Part shown: positions 32,994 through 46,241 of the stretch, piece after piece
Numbering within the stretch: position 1 is the stretch's first letter
Layout: the number at the start of each line of letters is the position of its first letter
NCBI GenBank assembly: GCA_001643675.2
Contig: LSRY02000015.1
Location: 1,504,001 to 1,568,000, forward strand
Source of the DNA: Monocercomonoides exilis
Lineage: Eukaryota > Preaxostyla > Oxymonadida > Polymastigidae
DNA length: 64,000 nucleotides
Direction of reading: 5' to 3'
Program-made: the position numbers and the translations under genes
The notes under the pieces: generated by a model
The model's database searches: none
What the model was told of the DNA's origin: nothing
The model's input: the letters and a program-made list of their open reading frames with translations, nothing else

Positions 32994-33762
32994 AAATCTA
33001 TTCACGCTTCAACAGTTAAAAAAATGGAAAAAAATTAGTCAACAAAAAAAATTATTTATATTTATTTGAAAAGGCAATTTTCTGGGTAAATCATTATTTT
33101 TAAATCCAATTTCATTCAATTGCAAAGAAAACAATGAAAATTTCGCATTAGCATTGTTTGAGAACTTTTATTTCCGTTTTGTTTTTAAAAAGCTTTTTGA
33201 AAGAAAACAAAAGTGTTTCTTATTCATAAAATTAAAGCAAAATATGGATAAAAAAATATTCGAAAAAAACAGTCAAAACAGTCTATTGAAAATTCATTTG
33301 CTCTGATAAAATCAAACAAAGAAAAGAAAATAATACCAACCAAATCCGAGCAAAATTTTCATAATAGATAAATGAACTCAAAAAATATAATTCCAAAAAA
33401 GAAAAAGAAAAAAGAAAAAGAAAATTATTATTATTATAAAAATTATATTAAAATTTAAATTAAAAGCATTCTATACTGAAAATATAATATTTACTTTTTT
33501 AGTATTCATAAAAATTCTTTCACATAAATGAAAACATTAATCAAATCAAATAGAAAAGGTTAAAGGCCCTAGAAAAAATAATAGCCTTCATTCTTCTCAA
33601 AATCCTAAACTAAGCACAAAAATTTAATTCACAAAGAATAATCAAATATAATGATACACAAACAATATTAAAAAATAACAAATATTATCATTTTACTTCA
33701 ACCTCATTGCAAATTGACTTTTACCATGAGTTACTAAAAGTCCATAAAACTTTATTTCTTTC
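32994..33762. other. AT-rich intergenic region
   Basis: About 770 bp of very AT-rich sequence between the 5' end of the SAC gene and the 3' end of the next minus-strand gene. It should contain the SAC promoter. An AATAAAG just past the stop of the downstream gene is a likely polyadenylation signal. No coding frame stands out. Confidence 0.45.
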
Positions 33763-35749
33763 TTACAATCCTTCTCTTTCAAGCTCTGCTTCATAACATT
33801 TATCTTCAATGTCATAGCTTCTATCGTAATTTATAAAGGTACAGCTTATGCATTCTGAATTAAAAGCCAATTTTGCAAATTCATTTGCTGATTGTCCCCT
33901 TGCATTCAAACATTCAAGAAGGGTGGCGTAATATTCTTCATCATGTTTTTTCACGACATTAATTGGTATTTCATTGATTATTTCGTTCGCATTCTCCACT
34001 TTCTCATTCGTTTCTTCCTCGAAGTCAACATTGGATTCTGTCTCTTGTTTCTCATCGTCCAGCTCCGAATCCGTAAACATTTGGCAAACCGGACAAAGAT
34101 TTCGGTCACATTTTGCTTTGAGTCTGTTTTTCATTCGCTGCTCTTTTTTAGCTTTCAGTGTGTGTTTTGATACTTCCGGAGCAATATGCGCAAGTAAAGA
34201 ATCAATCACTCCTTCCTCTTCACATACTTCCATCAGCATTTCTTTCAATTCCTTTCGTACAGGCTCGTCAAGGCATTTATAACTATGAATGACTTCTTCG
34301 CCTCTCTTCTTGCAAATTGGACGGATATGTGCATTTATCGATATAGCACTCCATCCACTAATTATGGCTTTTGTCGCTTCCAGTCTCAAATGTTCATTTG
34401 CAGTGCAACAAAGCAGAGAAGCTATTTTGCCCATCACATTTCGTTTCATGACTCCGTTAATTGAATCGCTCAGTTGCCTTGCAAGCCAATTTTTCACAAT
34501 CAAGACTGCACATAACTGAAATCTTGCAATCATTTTTTGGAAACTTTCCTCTTCGCAATATAGCCCATCCGACATTTGCTGGAAGTTTACACCACCTGAA
34601 GAAAAAACATCAGCACAATTTGCACCCAAAAATTTGCTTCCAGGAAATATAGCCTTCCGTTCGTCTTCTGACCAATTACCAAGCAAATAACTCATCACTT
34701 TCTCCATGATTCTGTTTTGGCTTAATAAATAATTAAACGCTTCCAGATGATTGCTCGATAACTTCTGCAAACACTCAAATGCTAAAATAGCTATCGAGCA
34801 AATTGACCCACGTGCAAACACTCTTGGAATCCAATCTGAAGAGCAAGGATTTAGCAACGAATGTGCCATTTGAGAAGATTCATTTAAAGCAGGCAAAGGG
34901 ACAAACGAATTTAAAGTCAATAAACTGTTCGTTTTAATGTCATTTTCAAACTTCATACGAACTCTAAGCGATGATAGCCTTCTTATTATTTGTAATGCTT
35001 CAATGATAACTGAAGGAATTCTGTTTGATAAAAGACTATTCATCCATTTCCATACATATGCAAGACGATAACCCCCAATTATTGGCGTAGCACCTGTAAA
35101 GCATAAAAAATTAATTCAATTGAATGGATGAACCATTATCGAAGAATTCAATACCATTGTCTACGGATAGAAATCTGTAATAAGCCATGGTAAACATGCA
35201 GATATCTTCATCATCACATTCTCCCAAATGAAAAAGCTCTTTTTCAATCTTTTTAGCTCGATCCATCGAAGAATATTCCGGAATAGATTTAGCGATAAGC
35301 TTTGCTGGATCAGGAAGTTTTTCAACGAAAGCAGGAATTCCACACTCTTCAAAATAAATGCCTAAGCACGATATTCTTGACATGTATCCGATAACACGAA
35401 GCTTCATTAATTCAACAGGACCACAGAAATACTTGCAACTTTCTTGCAGTTTTTCCAAATTATTTGCATATCCAAATAACCCACTAATTTCTTGACTTTG
35501 AGGATCAGCAGCTTTCAATAAATGATAGAATCTTCTCAACAATCTTTCCTGCTCTTTTCCTTCTTTCATCAAAATTCCTGTTTCATGAAGTAAAACAAAA
35601 AGATGCACTTGCAAAATAACAAACAGGGTAATACAATAGCAACAACCATCATTCAATGCTCTTATTTCTTCCGCTACACTCATTCTACGCTTTCCAACAC
35701 TCAATTTTTCATTCGCTCTTGCTGTATATCTCGCTCTTGTCATTTTCAT
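33763..35749 (-). CDS. unrecognised helical-repeat-like protein
   Basis: Two exons, 35749-35155 and 35093-33763, join across a 61 bp intron (donor GTATTG, acceptor TTACAG) in phase and give 641 residues. An in-frame TAG lies shortly upstream of the ATG at 35749, but a good acceptor (TTACATAG) between that stop and the ATG would add GVKQIISC to the N-terminus, so another 5' exon is possible. The protein is mostly alpha-helical with Leu/Ile/Ala periodicity that suggests ARM/HEAT repeats. It carries a Cys pair in LCPVCQMF near residue 530 and an acidic stretch after it. There is no signal peptide or clear membrane helix. I do not recognise the family; a scaffold role would be only a guess. The first gene of the window has a similar look, but I see no alignable identity. 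Confidence 0.72.
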
Positions 35750-36866
35750 ACAACTTATAATCTGCTTAACGCCCTATGTAAATGATAAAGTGCTTATTCA
35801 AAGTTCTTAAATTTTTATTAAGGTACAACCGTTTATTGAAGAATTTTTCTGACACAACTTCGAATAGTCGAAAGTTCAACGAAAATTATGAAAAATAAAA
35901 AATACCATATCAATCATAATGTGCACATAACCATCATAATTATTTGAGAAACGACAGATAATATTATCAAACAAGATAAAACAATAAATCAGTAAATCAC
36001 ATTAAATACATGACGCAACCACCTCATTTTTATATAATCCATATTGGAAAAAAAAAAATTAAGACATCGTTTTTTTACTTTTTTTTTTTTTTTTTTTTTC
36101 ACTCTTTTTTTTCATTTGAAACAGTTCTCTTTTGATTTTGAAAAACTTTTGTGCATTCTTGAAAAACGAAAAATCTGCAATTGTCAAGAGAGAAAATAGG
36201 AGTTTAAGCAGAAGCCATTGATTACAATAATTTAGATTTCATTTTTAAAGGCAAAACTTTGGAAATGACAATATCAAACAGATAAATGAGAGAATAATTA
36301 TTTACAAAAGAAAAAAAAGTCTTATTGGAAATGGTGTTATGATTGCTTTTTATTCGAAATAACAAGCTTCAATCAAATCTTTTTGAAAAACAAAAAAAGA
36401 TTATTATTTAAATAAAAGCACACACAGCATATTGAATTATCCAAATAATATGCTAGAAGGAAGCAATCTGAAAATATTAGCGAGAAGAAAGAAATTCAGT
36501 GATTAAAATTATTGCAAAGGCTGCAATTGTTTTGATACGAATGCCAGAAAACACCTGCGAGAAGTTTTGGAAAATGTCTTGATACACACGCAAAATTTCC
36601 TTCAACAAAAAGTTTTTCTGTAATTTGCTCGACAAAACAAAAAAGTGAGTTTGAATAAGTTATTAAAAAGCAACATGGTGCCTTTTGCAAATGCCTTGTC
36701 CTACGCTTTATGTTTGGATAAATCCAACGAAATTAAGAATAGTGCACCATTTAATTTTTTGTTCATCTCCAATCATTCTTTATTCTGAGAAATATGCCAA
36801 CGTTTTTCTTTTTTTTTCTCTTTTCAAGTGATTCATCTGTGGCTGTCCCCAACTCTCCATTATGCT
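35750..36866. other. AT-rich intergenic region
   Basis: About 1.1 kb between the 5' end of one minus-strand gene and the 3' end of the next. It contains long T and A runs (for example about 36078-36100) and no frame longer than about 64 codons. The downstream half is the 3' flank of the beta-helix paralogue, with an AATAAAG on the minus strand near 36780 as a candidate polyadenylation signal. An additional 5' exon of the 33763-35749 gene could lie near 35790-35880. Confidence 0.4.
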
Positions 36867-39800
36867 TCATCCACTGCTTTCTCTTGTTTGTGTTTCGCTT
36901 TCAGATCCAGAATGCAGCTTCGCAATAACCCCGCTCCGCTCAATGTATTCTGACCCGCATTCCTCCGACCCTTCGCAATATGCAATTGCATCCGACACTG
37001 TCGCCATCGTGCACCCCAATGGCAAGCGCCCAATCAGATACCGCTTCACCTGCATCAACGATGCTCTCCTTTCTGGATCTCCATCCAACCCGTTTTCCAC
37101 CGCTTCACACATCTCTGATCCACGTATGCTCTCCATTCCTGGCCTCTCCCCATTCTTTATCTTCTCTCCAGCTGTCTCAGCCTCATACTCCCCAAACGGA
37201 ATCTGCAATGTCAGGCACTCCCACAGCATCATCCCTATCGAAAACACCACCGTCTTCTTCGTCGCATGCTTTATTGTCCCATTCAGCAGCTCTGGTGCCT
37301 TCCATCGCAAACACTCTTTTTTGAAATTATCTTCATCCTCAAAGGCTGAAGAAGGAAGAGAGTCATTTTCGTTATCACTGGCAGATGTCACAACAGTTGA
37401 TGAAGAGATGGAGGATGAACTGTCTGAGTCTGATGAACAATCTGAGTGCATGGCAATGCAGATGACCATGTGCTCGGAGAAAAGAATAATGTGGGGACTC
37501 AAATTGACAAGGGATTGAAGCTTGTTTTCCATCTCATCAAATGAATGGAGCACCCCATTCACTACCCAGAACAGGATCTGAGCAGCTGCCATTTCTCTCT
37601 CTTGAAGACTTCCAATCGCCATCTCCTTTGTCTTATTCCTTCCATGCAACAACATGAACAGAGAATCCCTCAGATCCACAATCAGCTTCTCATGAGGTGA
37701 TGAACAGGCCATTGCATCCACAAGATTTGACATCGATGAGGTTGTCGGACACAAATCCTCCCCTCGAACAAACGTGGAATCTGAATCAGTTGTTGATGTG
37801 GTTGAAGTGGATGAAATGGATGGTGATGGTGTTCTCTTCCTTATCTCTCCTTCTTCATCTTTCTCCAACATCCATTGAGGAATCTTGTCTGAGTCTCTTC
37901 CCAAAATGTATTCAGTTGAGCCACTCTCGCTCAACAAATGCTCAGATGATTCTGAATGTCCCAGGCTTTTTTCATATATTCTCTTCTTCATCCTCTCTTC
38001 GTTCTTTTTCTCTGCCTCCCTTTCTGCTCTCCTCCACTGCTCCTCAGGCGACATCTCCATCGTTACCATCTCAAATGCCTTCGGATCCTTTCTGACATTA
38101 TCATTCACAATCTCTTGCAATTCCTCATTTCTTTCCTTCACTTTCCTCCACCGAACAGCCAGAACAACAGACACAACAAGAACAATCAACAATATGATGC
38201 CCATGATTATAACAATCAACAACCAATACGATTTCCCTTCTTTTCCTCCTTCAACAATCCTTTCATCTCCATTAACCTTGGCCTCACTTCTGTTCTTCAG
38301 AATGAAAGAATCAGTGGACGATGGATTACTTCCATCCCCAAACAGAATGAGCACTCTCACCTCTGCCTCATCTCCTGCCTCACGAATTATCTCCCTTTTC
38401 AGTCTCCCTTTAACCTCTGTCTCTGAAGCATATCCACTCTCATTAAACCCATATTTCTCAATCTGCTTTTCTTCTCCAATCTGCTTCGCAATCATGAACG
38501 ATAAGTTGCACGGGAGAAGCAGCTTCCCTTTGAACACAACCTCCGTTTCTTCTCCTTTCTCATTTTCTTCAATACTTTCCAACACAGGAATGAAGAATGA
38601 AGATGCCCTTTCAGAAACAATCCCTTCAAAACTGCACTCATCATTCAACATCCAAAGTGAGGTATTATCTTTCACTCCATCTCCACCTTTCAAACTCATC
38701 ATGTTCAGTGAAGCAGAATTGGAGCAGATGACGTTTCTTCTCATTGATGGATACCTTTCAATTGATGGATTGTTATTCAAAAACTCTCCTTTCTCGATCA
38801 TCGTGGATCCTCCGCTCACAATCAAACCTCCCTTTGAGGAGTTGCAGATTGTTGTGTCTTTCATCACTAACGAAGAATTTGTTGAATGAACAAGAGACCC
38901 ATTCCATTGACAGATCTTATTACTCACACCATTTATTTCTTCGGCATTATCAGCCAGGTTTCCCTCAAACTGGCACAAATCCGTCAAGACATTCTCAGTC
39001 AAAGCAATCGCCACTTGGCTCCCCTTTGATGGCTCTGATGTGCATTTATGAATAGAGCAGTTGCACATCTCAAAGTTAGTCATGTGCTGAGCTGTGCAAA
39101 TAATGCAAGGCCCAGAAGACAGCCGGCTGATGTTTGAGAATGATGATAACGCCAAAGATAAAACGAGTGAAGAATGGCCATTTTCAAATGAGATAAGGCT
39201 TCTGTCTTGGAGAGAAATGTTTGTGGCTGCCAACTTTGAAATAATCACTTTCTCGTTCTTTCCACATTCAATCACTGAGCTTGTGCATTGGGCATTACAA
39301 ACAGTCAGATCTTCAAATGTTGCTCTTTCTGAGCACAATATCTGGAACATGGACTTTGAGAATTTCAAGCACCCAATACTACATCGATCTGCCTCAAATA
39401 TCCCATTTTCAACAACCAGCAGAGAAAAGCCAAAAAGGGTTTGTGAATTCACCAATGATCCGCTTTCTGATAAGAATGAAACAGATTCGAGAATAAGAGA
39501 TCCATTCAATTGGTGTATTAAGCACGAGCAGACAACATTCTGCATTACACCAAAAACAAATGAAACTTTCTCAAATCGAACAGACTCTGATGTCGTCACA
39601 GCTCCTTCCCCAGCCAAGTTCATCTCTCTCACTTTTATCTCCACATTCCTGCTCGCCTCCATCGACTTGATTGTCACCTTCTGAGCTGAGCATGAGCCAG
39701 TTAGTGTTGTCTCATTCCATATCAGCAGCTGCGAATAATCTGATGGGATGATGTGGCTCACCCCAACATTCAGCGATGAGCATGCACCCTTCATTTCCCC

Positions 39801-42800
39801 ACAATTCTTGCTGTTACTGCTGTTCCCCACAATTGATGAAACAAATATGAATTCGCTCCTGAACACATACACCCTTCCCAGCAGATCCTCTTCATCCCCA
39901 TAATCATCTGATGTGCATCCCCATATCGCCAGCTCCTTCACAAATGGCTCCCCAAAATTTATCAGGAACTGTGATTCACTTATCTGCGAGTCAAGGTCTA
40001 TGCACTTCACAAACACATCTCTCCCTTTCAGTGCAACATTCTCCTTGAATGTGATGTTCGACAGCACAAATGGCAAAGTCTTCTTTGCAACACTCTGTGT
40101 TTTCAAAAACAATCCTCCACCTCTCCCGTTGTTCGAACAGAAACATTCTGTCACATTTGTGTGATTCATTTCCAGTCTCCCTCTCTCATCGAGAAGGAAA
40201 AACATCCCTCCTCCTTCATTCGAGCTTGTCGATCCACATTTATCAATTGTTGAATTCTCCATTTTCAGTCTCACTTCATTTGGCACATCACAGATAAGAA
40301 ATGAAGGGTTGCTTGACACACTGTGCGTCACATTCAAAAATGAACATTGCTCAAACAGAATGTTCCACTCTTCCACTTCTGCATTATCATTTCCATTTCC
40401 AGGAATCTCACTTCCACTCATCGCAATTGCACTTTTCCCACTCAATGATATTTCTTCAAAGGACGCATCGCTCATAGTTATCACACATCCAACTGATATG
40501 CTCATTATCTCATGCATTGATGTCAACCCTGCCATCTTTGTCTTTTCAATCGAAACAATTCCTTTTGTGGCACTTATCAATATAAATGTCAATTCACCTT
40601 CAGCATTGTCACTCATGTGAATTGAACATCCTGCAATACTCGTTTTGATTAAATCAATGCATGTCTGGATGAGGATGTTTGCCTCGTTATCGAAGGCAGC
40701 AGGAATCACCATCCCCACTTCTTTGAATTGAACAACCCCTTTGCATTCAACAACAGCATCCTTGTCTCCTTCAATTGCTTTCACAAACACGATTTTGTCT
40801 GTTTCGCCATTTGTTCCTTCCAGCCTCATCCCACTCACACTCATTTCATTCCTCACATCACAAGCCCCCTGAATGGCAATCGACACAATCCCCAAACCAC
40901 TCCCTCTCCTCATCCCATAATCAACAGACCCACATGGATACTCCAACAGCCCACACACAACCACATTATTTCCTTCCCGCGCCACATGCACACTCGATCC
41001 AACCTCTTTCCAGAAATAGATCAGTGGGATTGCACACTCTCTGTTTCCTCCATCGTATCCTCTCATCGAGTCTTCGGTCAGCATCTCCAGTCTATCTTTC
41101 ACAAATGGCAGGGTTTCGTTCTTAATGCTGCTGGTGAGCGATGGAGATGAAACAAACAAATCCTTTCCATATTTTGCATTGTTTGGCTTGTCAGAAGAAA
41201 AAGTTGGAGAGGATATCACAAAACCTGTCTCACCCGATTCACTTAACAAGCTCAACATTATTCCTCCTCCATATCTAACAACTTCCCCTTCAAATGGAGC
41301 TGTGCAACAATAAAACTCACACTTGTTCATCAACAGATTCGTATTTGCAGATGCCTCATAAAAGAGTGCACCTCCTCCAATCTCATTTCCTTCTTCTTCA
41401 ACAGCACACTCTTCGAATGTGCAATCATTTATTTCAACTTTATAATCTCCGTTGTCATCCACATTATTCGTTACACTTATGCATCCTCCACTTCCCTTCG
41501 AACGAGTAATCGATGAAAATGTGCATTCGGACATCTCTTCAATAATTCCCTTGTGGCACTCAACAACACATCCATTGCCAAATGTAATTTCTCCAAAATC
41601 GCTGTTTGTCATATTCAGTGAAGGACTTGAATTAATACTTCCCTCAACGATGAAAAACGATGAATCTCCTTTTTTCATATTCACTGTTGAAAACTCAATC
41701 ACTTCCACAGCCCCTCCAACAACACTCACAAACACTGTTGAAATAGCCTTAATCCCTCCTTCCATCCCACATTTGTTCAGTGTGAGCTTCCCTGAATGAC
41801 ATTCAAACACACTTTCATGAGATGAAAGCGATTGAATCAAAGAAAATACAATACCGGTCATTGACACAGAAACTGAGTTCTCAATCAATCCACTTTGCGT
41901 TCCCTCTGTCAGATCGGCAACACCACATTTCATTTCATTCTGTTTTGCCTTGATGTTCCATTCATCTGTCCTCAAGCCCAATTCATCCTCAAAGGCAAAT
42001 GATTCAAAAATGGTTATGTCTTTTTTCTTCCCTTCAAAGTGGACCGATGCTGCCTTCGCGATTGTGGAGCATGGAAACGCTTCATATCCACACATAGAAA
42101 AATCATGGCTCAATGATCCTCCTCCAACAAAGGCAGACCCTGAAAAGTTGTTCCACAGATACACCACCAGCGGGATGGCAAATGTCTCATTCAATGTTGA
42201 TCTCTCGAATCCATTCAATTTCGTAAAGTTATTCAAATCAACTTCAAATTCCATCGATGTTCTGCTAATCACACTCGATAGATCATAAGAGTTAATGAAG
42301 ATTTCTTTCCCCTCTCTGGCATCACATCCAGAAAATGAAACATCCCTCAAAATGAATGAACTTGCCCCATCATCCAGATGAAGATAAATCCCTCCTCCGA
42401 ATCCGTGCTCTCCATCTGTGTTTTGTGCTGCCTTGCAGCTCACAAGTTCAAATAAATCACTTTCATCATTCGGAAACATTGCCCTTGCTGAGTTAGTATC
42501 TGTCATATTTCCCACAGTGAAGGATGATCCTTCTTTCATCTCAACCCACAATCCTCCTCCATTTCCTCCATTGCTCTCACACCTAGACATCGTCCCTCCA
42601 ACTATTTCCAGTGAGCAATCTCTCCCAAGTGTGCATTCCATTGCTCCTCCATCTCCTCCATCTCCTTTGAATCCACTCATCGTGTTGTTTGTGAGCTTCA
42701 GCATCTTGGCTGAATTTGTGGAAATTACTCGAATGGATCCTGATGGCAAATCTGTTTGTGAGGATGCTTTCACTGAAAGTGTTGAATCTTTAATCGAAAA

Positions 42801-45800
42801 AGATGCTCCATTCGCCACTCCAAACAAAACACTATTTTCTGTCGAGCTCATATCCTCGGCACTCAAAGAAGCGAATGAACCAGCAGTATTGATTCCATCA
42901 AGAGAAATCAACGGACAATTCCCAATAACCAGAGACAATACATTCAACAATGAAACTGAAACCTCACCTGCTGTTGCTGACAAAAACACATAAGATAATG
43001 CTGATTGAGGATCTTGAAATGTCAGCGAGCAGCCATCAAGCGAAAATAACTGTGAGGTGGAATAGAAGAATGCTTCGTGGTTTGGAAGAGCAGATGGAAC
43101 AGAGAAAACAAGTGAACTCACATTCGTATTTGCACTGACCGTTGTCATGCTTCCGTCACTTCCATTCGGATCGTTGCTCACCTCCCATCCACTGTTTTCA
43201 TCTTTCCCCCTGATTGTGTGTTGGAAGGAGTTGAATATCAGCTCATTTTTCAGTTCAATCATCCCATCGACAACAATCTTCTTTTCACTTATTTGCCTTG
43301 TCAGAGAATGCTTCAGAGTCAGACAGGGAAACTCAGCGTATCCACAACGAGAATGATCAAATGCATCAACATTGCTCACAATAATCTCTTCTGGCAAAGG
43401 AATCAAATAAACACAAAGTGGAATCGGAATTGAATCATTTCCATTATCATACCCTTGTATCGTGCTCTTTGTGTCAAACGAAGCTGTCAACGAAGTGATT
43501 TTCCCACTTCTTGCTGTTGTTTCCAGATTGATTGAGTCAACAAAAATGTCACTTCCCCATTTGGCCCTGTTTCTTTCAAATCCTGATGAAATCTGAAACT
43601 CTGCATTTGTGTCTTTCACTTTCAGCCCAACCCCTCCTCCTCTCCCTTGAGTAGTCGAGGCATAACAGTTTCTCACAACACCTCCACTTACATTCAATGA
43701 ACCAACATTCCCTATTTCAATCATCATCCCTCCTCCAAACTCAGAGGCTTCACTCCCACACCCATCTATCGTGCATCCTTCAATAGTTATCGAATATGAC
43801 CCTTCACCCACACTCATCAGCGATGATCCTGCTGTTGTCCTCACAATTCTGTCGAAAGTGCAGTTATCCAGAGACAATGTTACAAGCGATCCCTGAGATA
43901 GAGATATCAAACTTGCTGTACTGAATGTTTGCCCCCATCTCACATCTTTCATCTTCAAACTTCCCCCTTCCATCTTCACAAGCGAGTTCTGAATGCTCCT
44001 CTCTTCTGAATGAGCAGAATCCATCGATATATTTGTTCTCTCCAAATTGATCCCTCCAGCCCCTTGAACCTCAAACAGTTTGCTTCTTCGATTATTTTCA
44101 AATGATGAATTGTGAACCACAGACAGATCGCTCGCACTCAATTCACCTGTTCCAACACAAAACAGACTCAGTCCATTTGATTCAAATTTGGTTTCAATGG
44201 CTGAGTCAGCTGGTGAAACTCCATTCACAGAGATTGTTTTCTCTCCAATATCAACTCCTTTTCCCTCCACAACTGTTCCACCCAACACCTTGATTTCCTC
44301 CACAAATCCAGAAATCATTTGAGTCAGACAATGACTGATAGTGAGGCATGCACAGCTTTCATTCAATCCGCAGCTGAATGTGTCTTTTGCATTTGACTGT
44401 GTTTGAACTGAAGCAACAAATCTTATTCTCCCTCCATTGTTAGGAAGCCAATTGCTTTTATCTCCACCTGCGTAATATCTCACTCCTTCTGATCGTGTCG
44501 AATAACAGAAGACAGTTAGGGATATTTGTCGCATTATCATAAACACAAATATCATTGCCACGAGGTGCAGTGTTGTTATGAAAAAAGCAAAACCATAAAA
44601 GGTTTTCACAAAAACCATTTGTTAGAATACTTACGGCCCCTCCATCAAAATCAGAATGGCAATTGTTGAATTGACAATTTTTTGTTATGACATAATCAAT
44701 TGCATCCCAATGAATGAATCCTCCACCGTTAGAATTAGTTTTATTGTGTCCGCTACAATTTATGAAAGAGCAATCCAAAACACAATCTTTGATTTTTGCT
44801 GTTTTTGATTCCCAAATACCTAACCCCCCTGTATCATCTCCTGACCACCCATCTTTGAACAAACAATTCGAGCAAAAAACTTGTTCACTTATTCCGGAAA
44901 GATCTGCTCCTGCTCCTCCATATCCAGGACTTTCTGAAAAGCAGAAACATTCAATGAATGTTGAATGCTTCATTGTGCATTCTGCAATTTTCAAAGCAAA
45001 TATTCCTCCACCTCTTGTTTCAGTTGCATTGCATTTCACAAATGATGAATTTTCAACTGTTAATGTTGCACTCGAATTGTCATGAACATACAGTGCTCCA
45101 CCGCATGGAGCAGAGCATTCTTTCCATTCAGCATTCTTATATATCTGTGTTTGAGTTGTTGAATTTCTTTCTGTGTTTCCCACTCTCCAATCCACCCTTT
45201 CGTTGTGAAGGAATGTGCAATTGTTGCAAGAAAATGCAATGGATTTTTCTGTTCCACTCACAATCCCTCCCTCCAAAACATTCATCGATCTTTCAACTTG
45301 ACAATCTTCCATTGAACTTGTTTCCATCATTGGCTCTTTTTCAACTGGTATTTCATCTGTCTCCATGAATTTCATTGAGATGTTAGAAAAAGCACAGTTT
45401 TTGATTCCTTCAAATGACCCTTCTCCATTTCTCAAAATGCTTCCACTCCCACAAAACACAATGTTCCTCCACTCACTGTTTCTCACAAGCAACGATGCAT
45501 CTTCTCCTTCCATCTTAACAAGACTTGTTATGAACTCACAATTATTGTCTCTTTTTTCTGTATTCAAAGTGGTGTTTATCATTTCGCATGTTCCTTCATT
45601 GAAGACAAAATGCCCATTGAAACCTCTTTTTCTCATCAACATGCAGTCATCAATGCGCAGGAGTGACTTTGCTTCAACATCAAATGCCATGTTATCATCT
45701 GCCTTTTCTAGCATTATTTCCTTCAATTCGACTGAAGAATTGTGTATTTCGCAGAATAGCTGAACAACACTCCCTTTCTCCAAAATATGACTTTCAGACT

Positions 45801-45927
45801 GAGTAGGAACATAATCAACGAGATGTCCATTCCTTTGTGAATCATTTCTATCAGTGCCACAAAATGTGAAACACAAGCACTCAGCCAAAATAAAAAGAAT
45901 CATATTCAAAAGATTCTTATGGGTCAT
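36867..45927 (-). CDS. second giant beta-helix surface protein with pseudokinase-like tail (paralogue, frame change inside)
   Basis: Two overlapping frames, 45927-44458 and 44618-36867, are both homologous to the gene at 4469-12562 and must form one protein. A 46 bp intron at 44468-44513 (donor GTCTTC, acceptor ACGCAG) would join them in phase to about 3,004 residues; a frameshift is the alternative. The ATG at 45927 begins a signal peptide (MILFILAECLCFTFC within it). The glycosylation-rich ectodomain has Gly-Gly-Gly beta-helix turns and five modules headed by a C-G...C-x-T/S signature (near 44390-44330, 43370, 42090, 40960, 39810), one more than the paralogue. A single membrane helix lies near 38200. 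The cytoplasmic tail (about 38160-36870) keeps RWKAPELL and VFSIGMMLWECL but no HRD or DFG. The tail is almost identical to that of the first gene, while the ectodomain is far more diverged. Confidence 0.85.
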
Positions 45928-46241
45928 TATTAACCATATTTTTATTAAATACAATAATAATTTCGAATTATGAAAAATAGTGATAATTCCTGTCTTTCTT
46001 TCATTTGCTTAATCGATGGTCATTCATATTGCTTTGCCTTTCAGTTGTTATTCTATTCTGTTTTAAAAGATTAATTTTTTCTTTTTCATCACTCAAAAAT
46101 TTATTTGATTTTATTTTATTCTGTATGAATGAGGAATATCAACCTCTTGAGGGCATTTCCAACAATATATTCCTTATGGAGGAATTTCCAATCAATGAAA
46201 AGAAGAATAGCTATCAAAAGAAATATTTTCATTTGAAATAT
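45928..46241. other. upstream flank of the beta-helix paralogue
   Basis: AT-rich DNA before the ATG at 45927 and up to the foldback repeat. A 90-codon plus-strand frame at 46005-46277 runs into the repeat and has no recognisable feature. I treat this as promoter/flank, not as a gene. Confidence 0.35.

Noticed and set aside
36862-37518. Plus-strand frame of 218 codons at the end of the second beta-helix gene
   Set aside because: It lies antisense over the conserved pseudokinase-like tail and mirrors its codon pattern.
44489-44634. Perfect-looking intron donor GTAAGT at 44629-44634
   Set aside because: It is in phase 0, and none of the acceptors before the next stop gives a frame that continues. 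The sequence after it also aligns with coding sequence in the paralogue.
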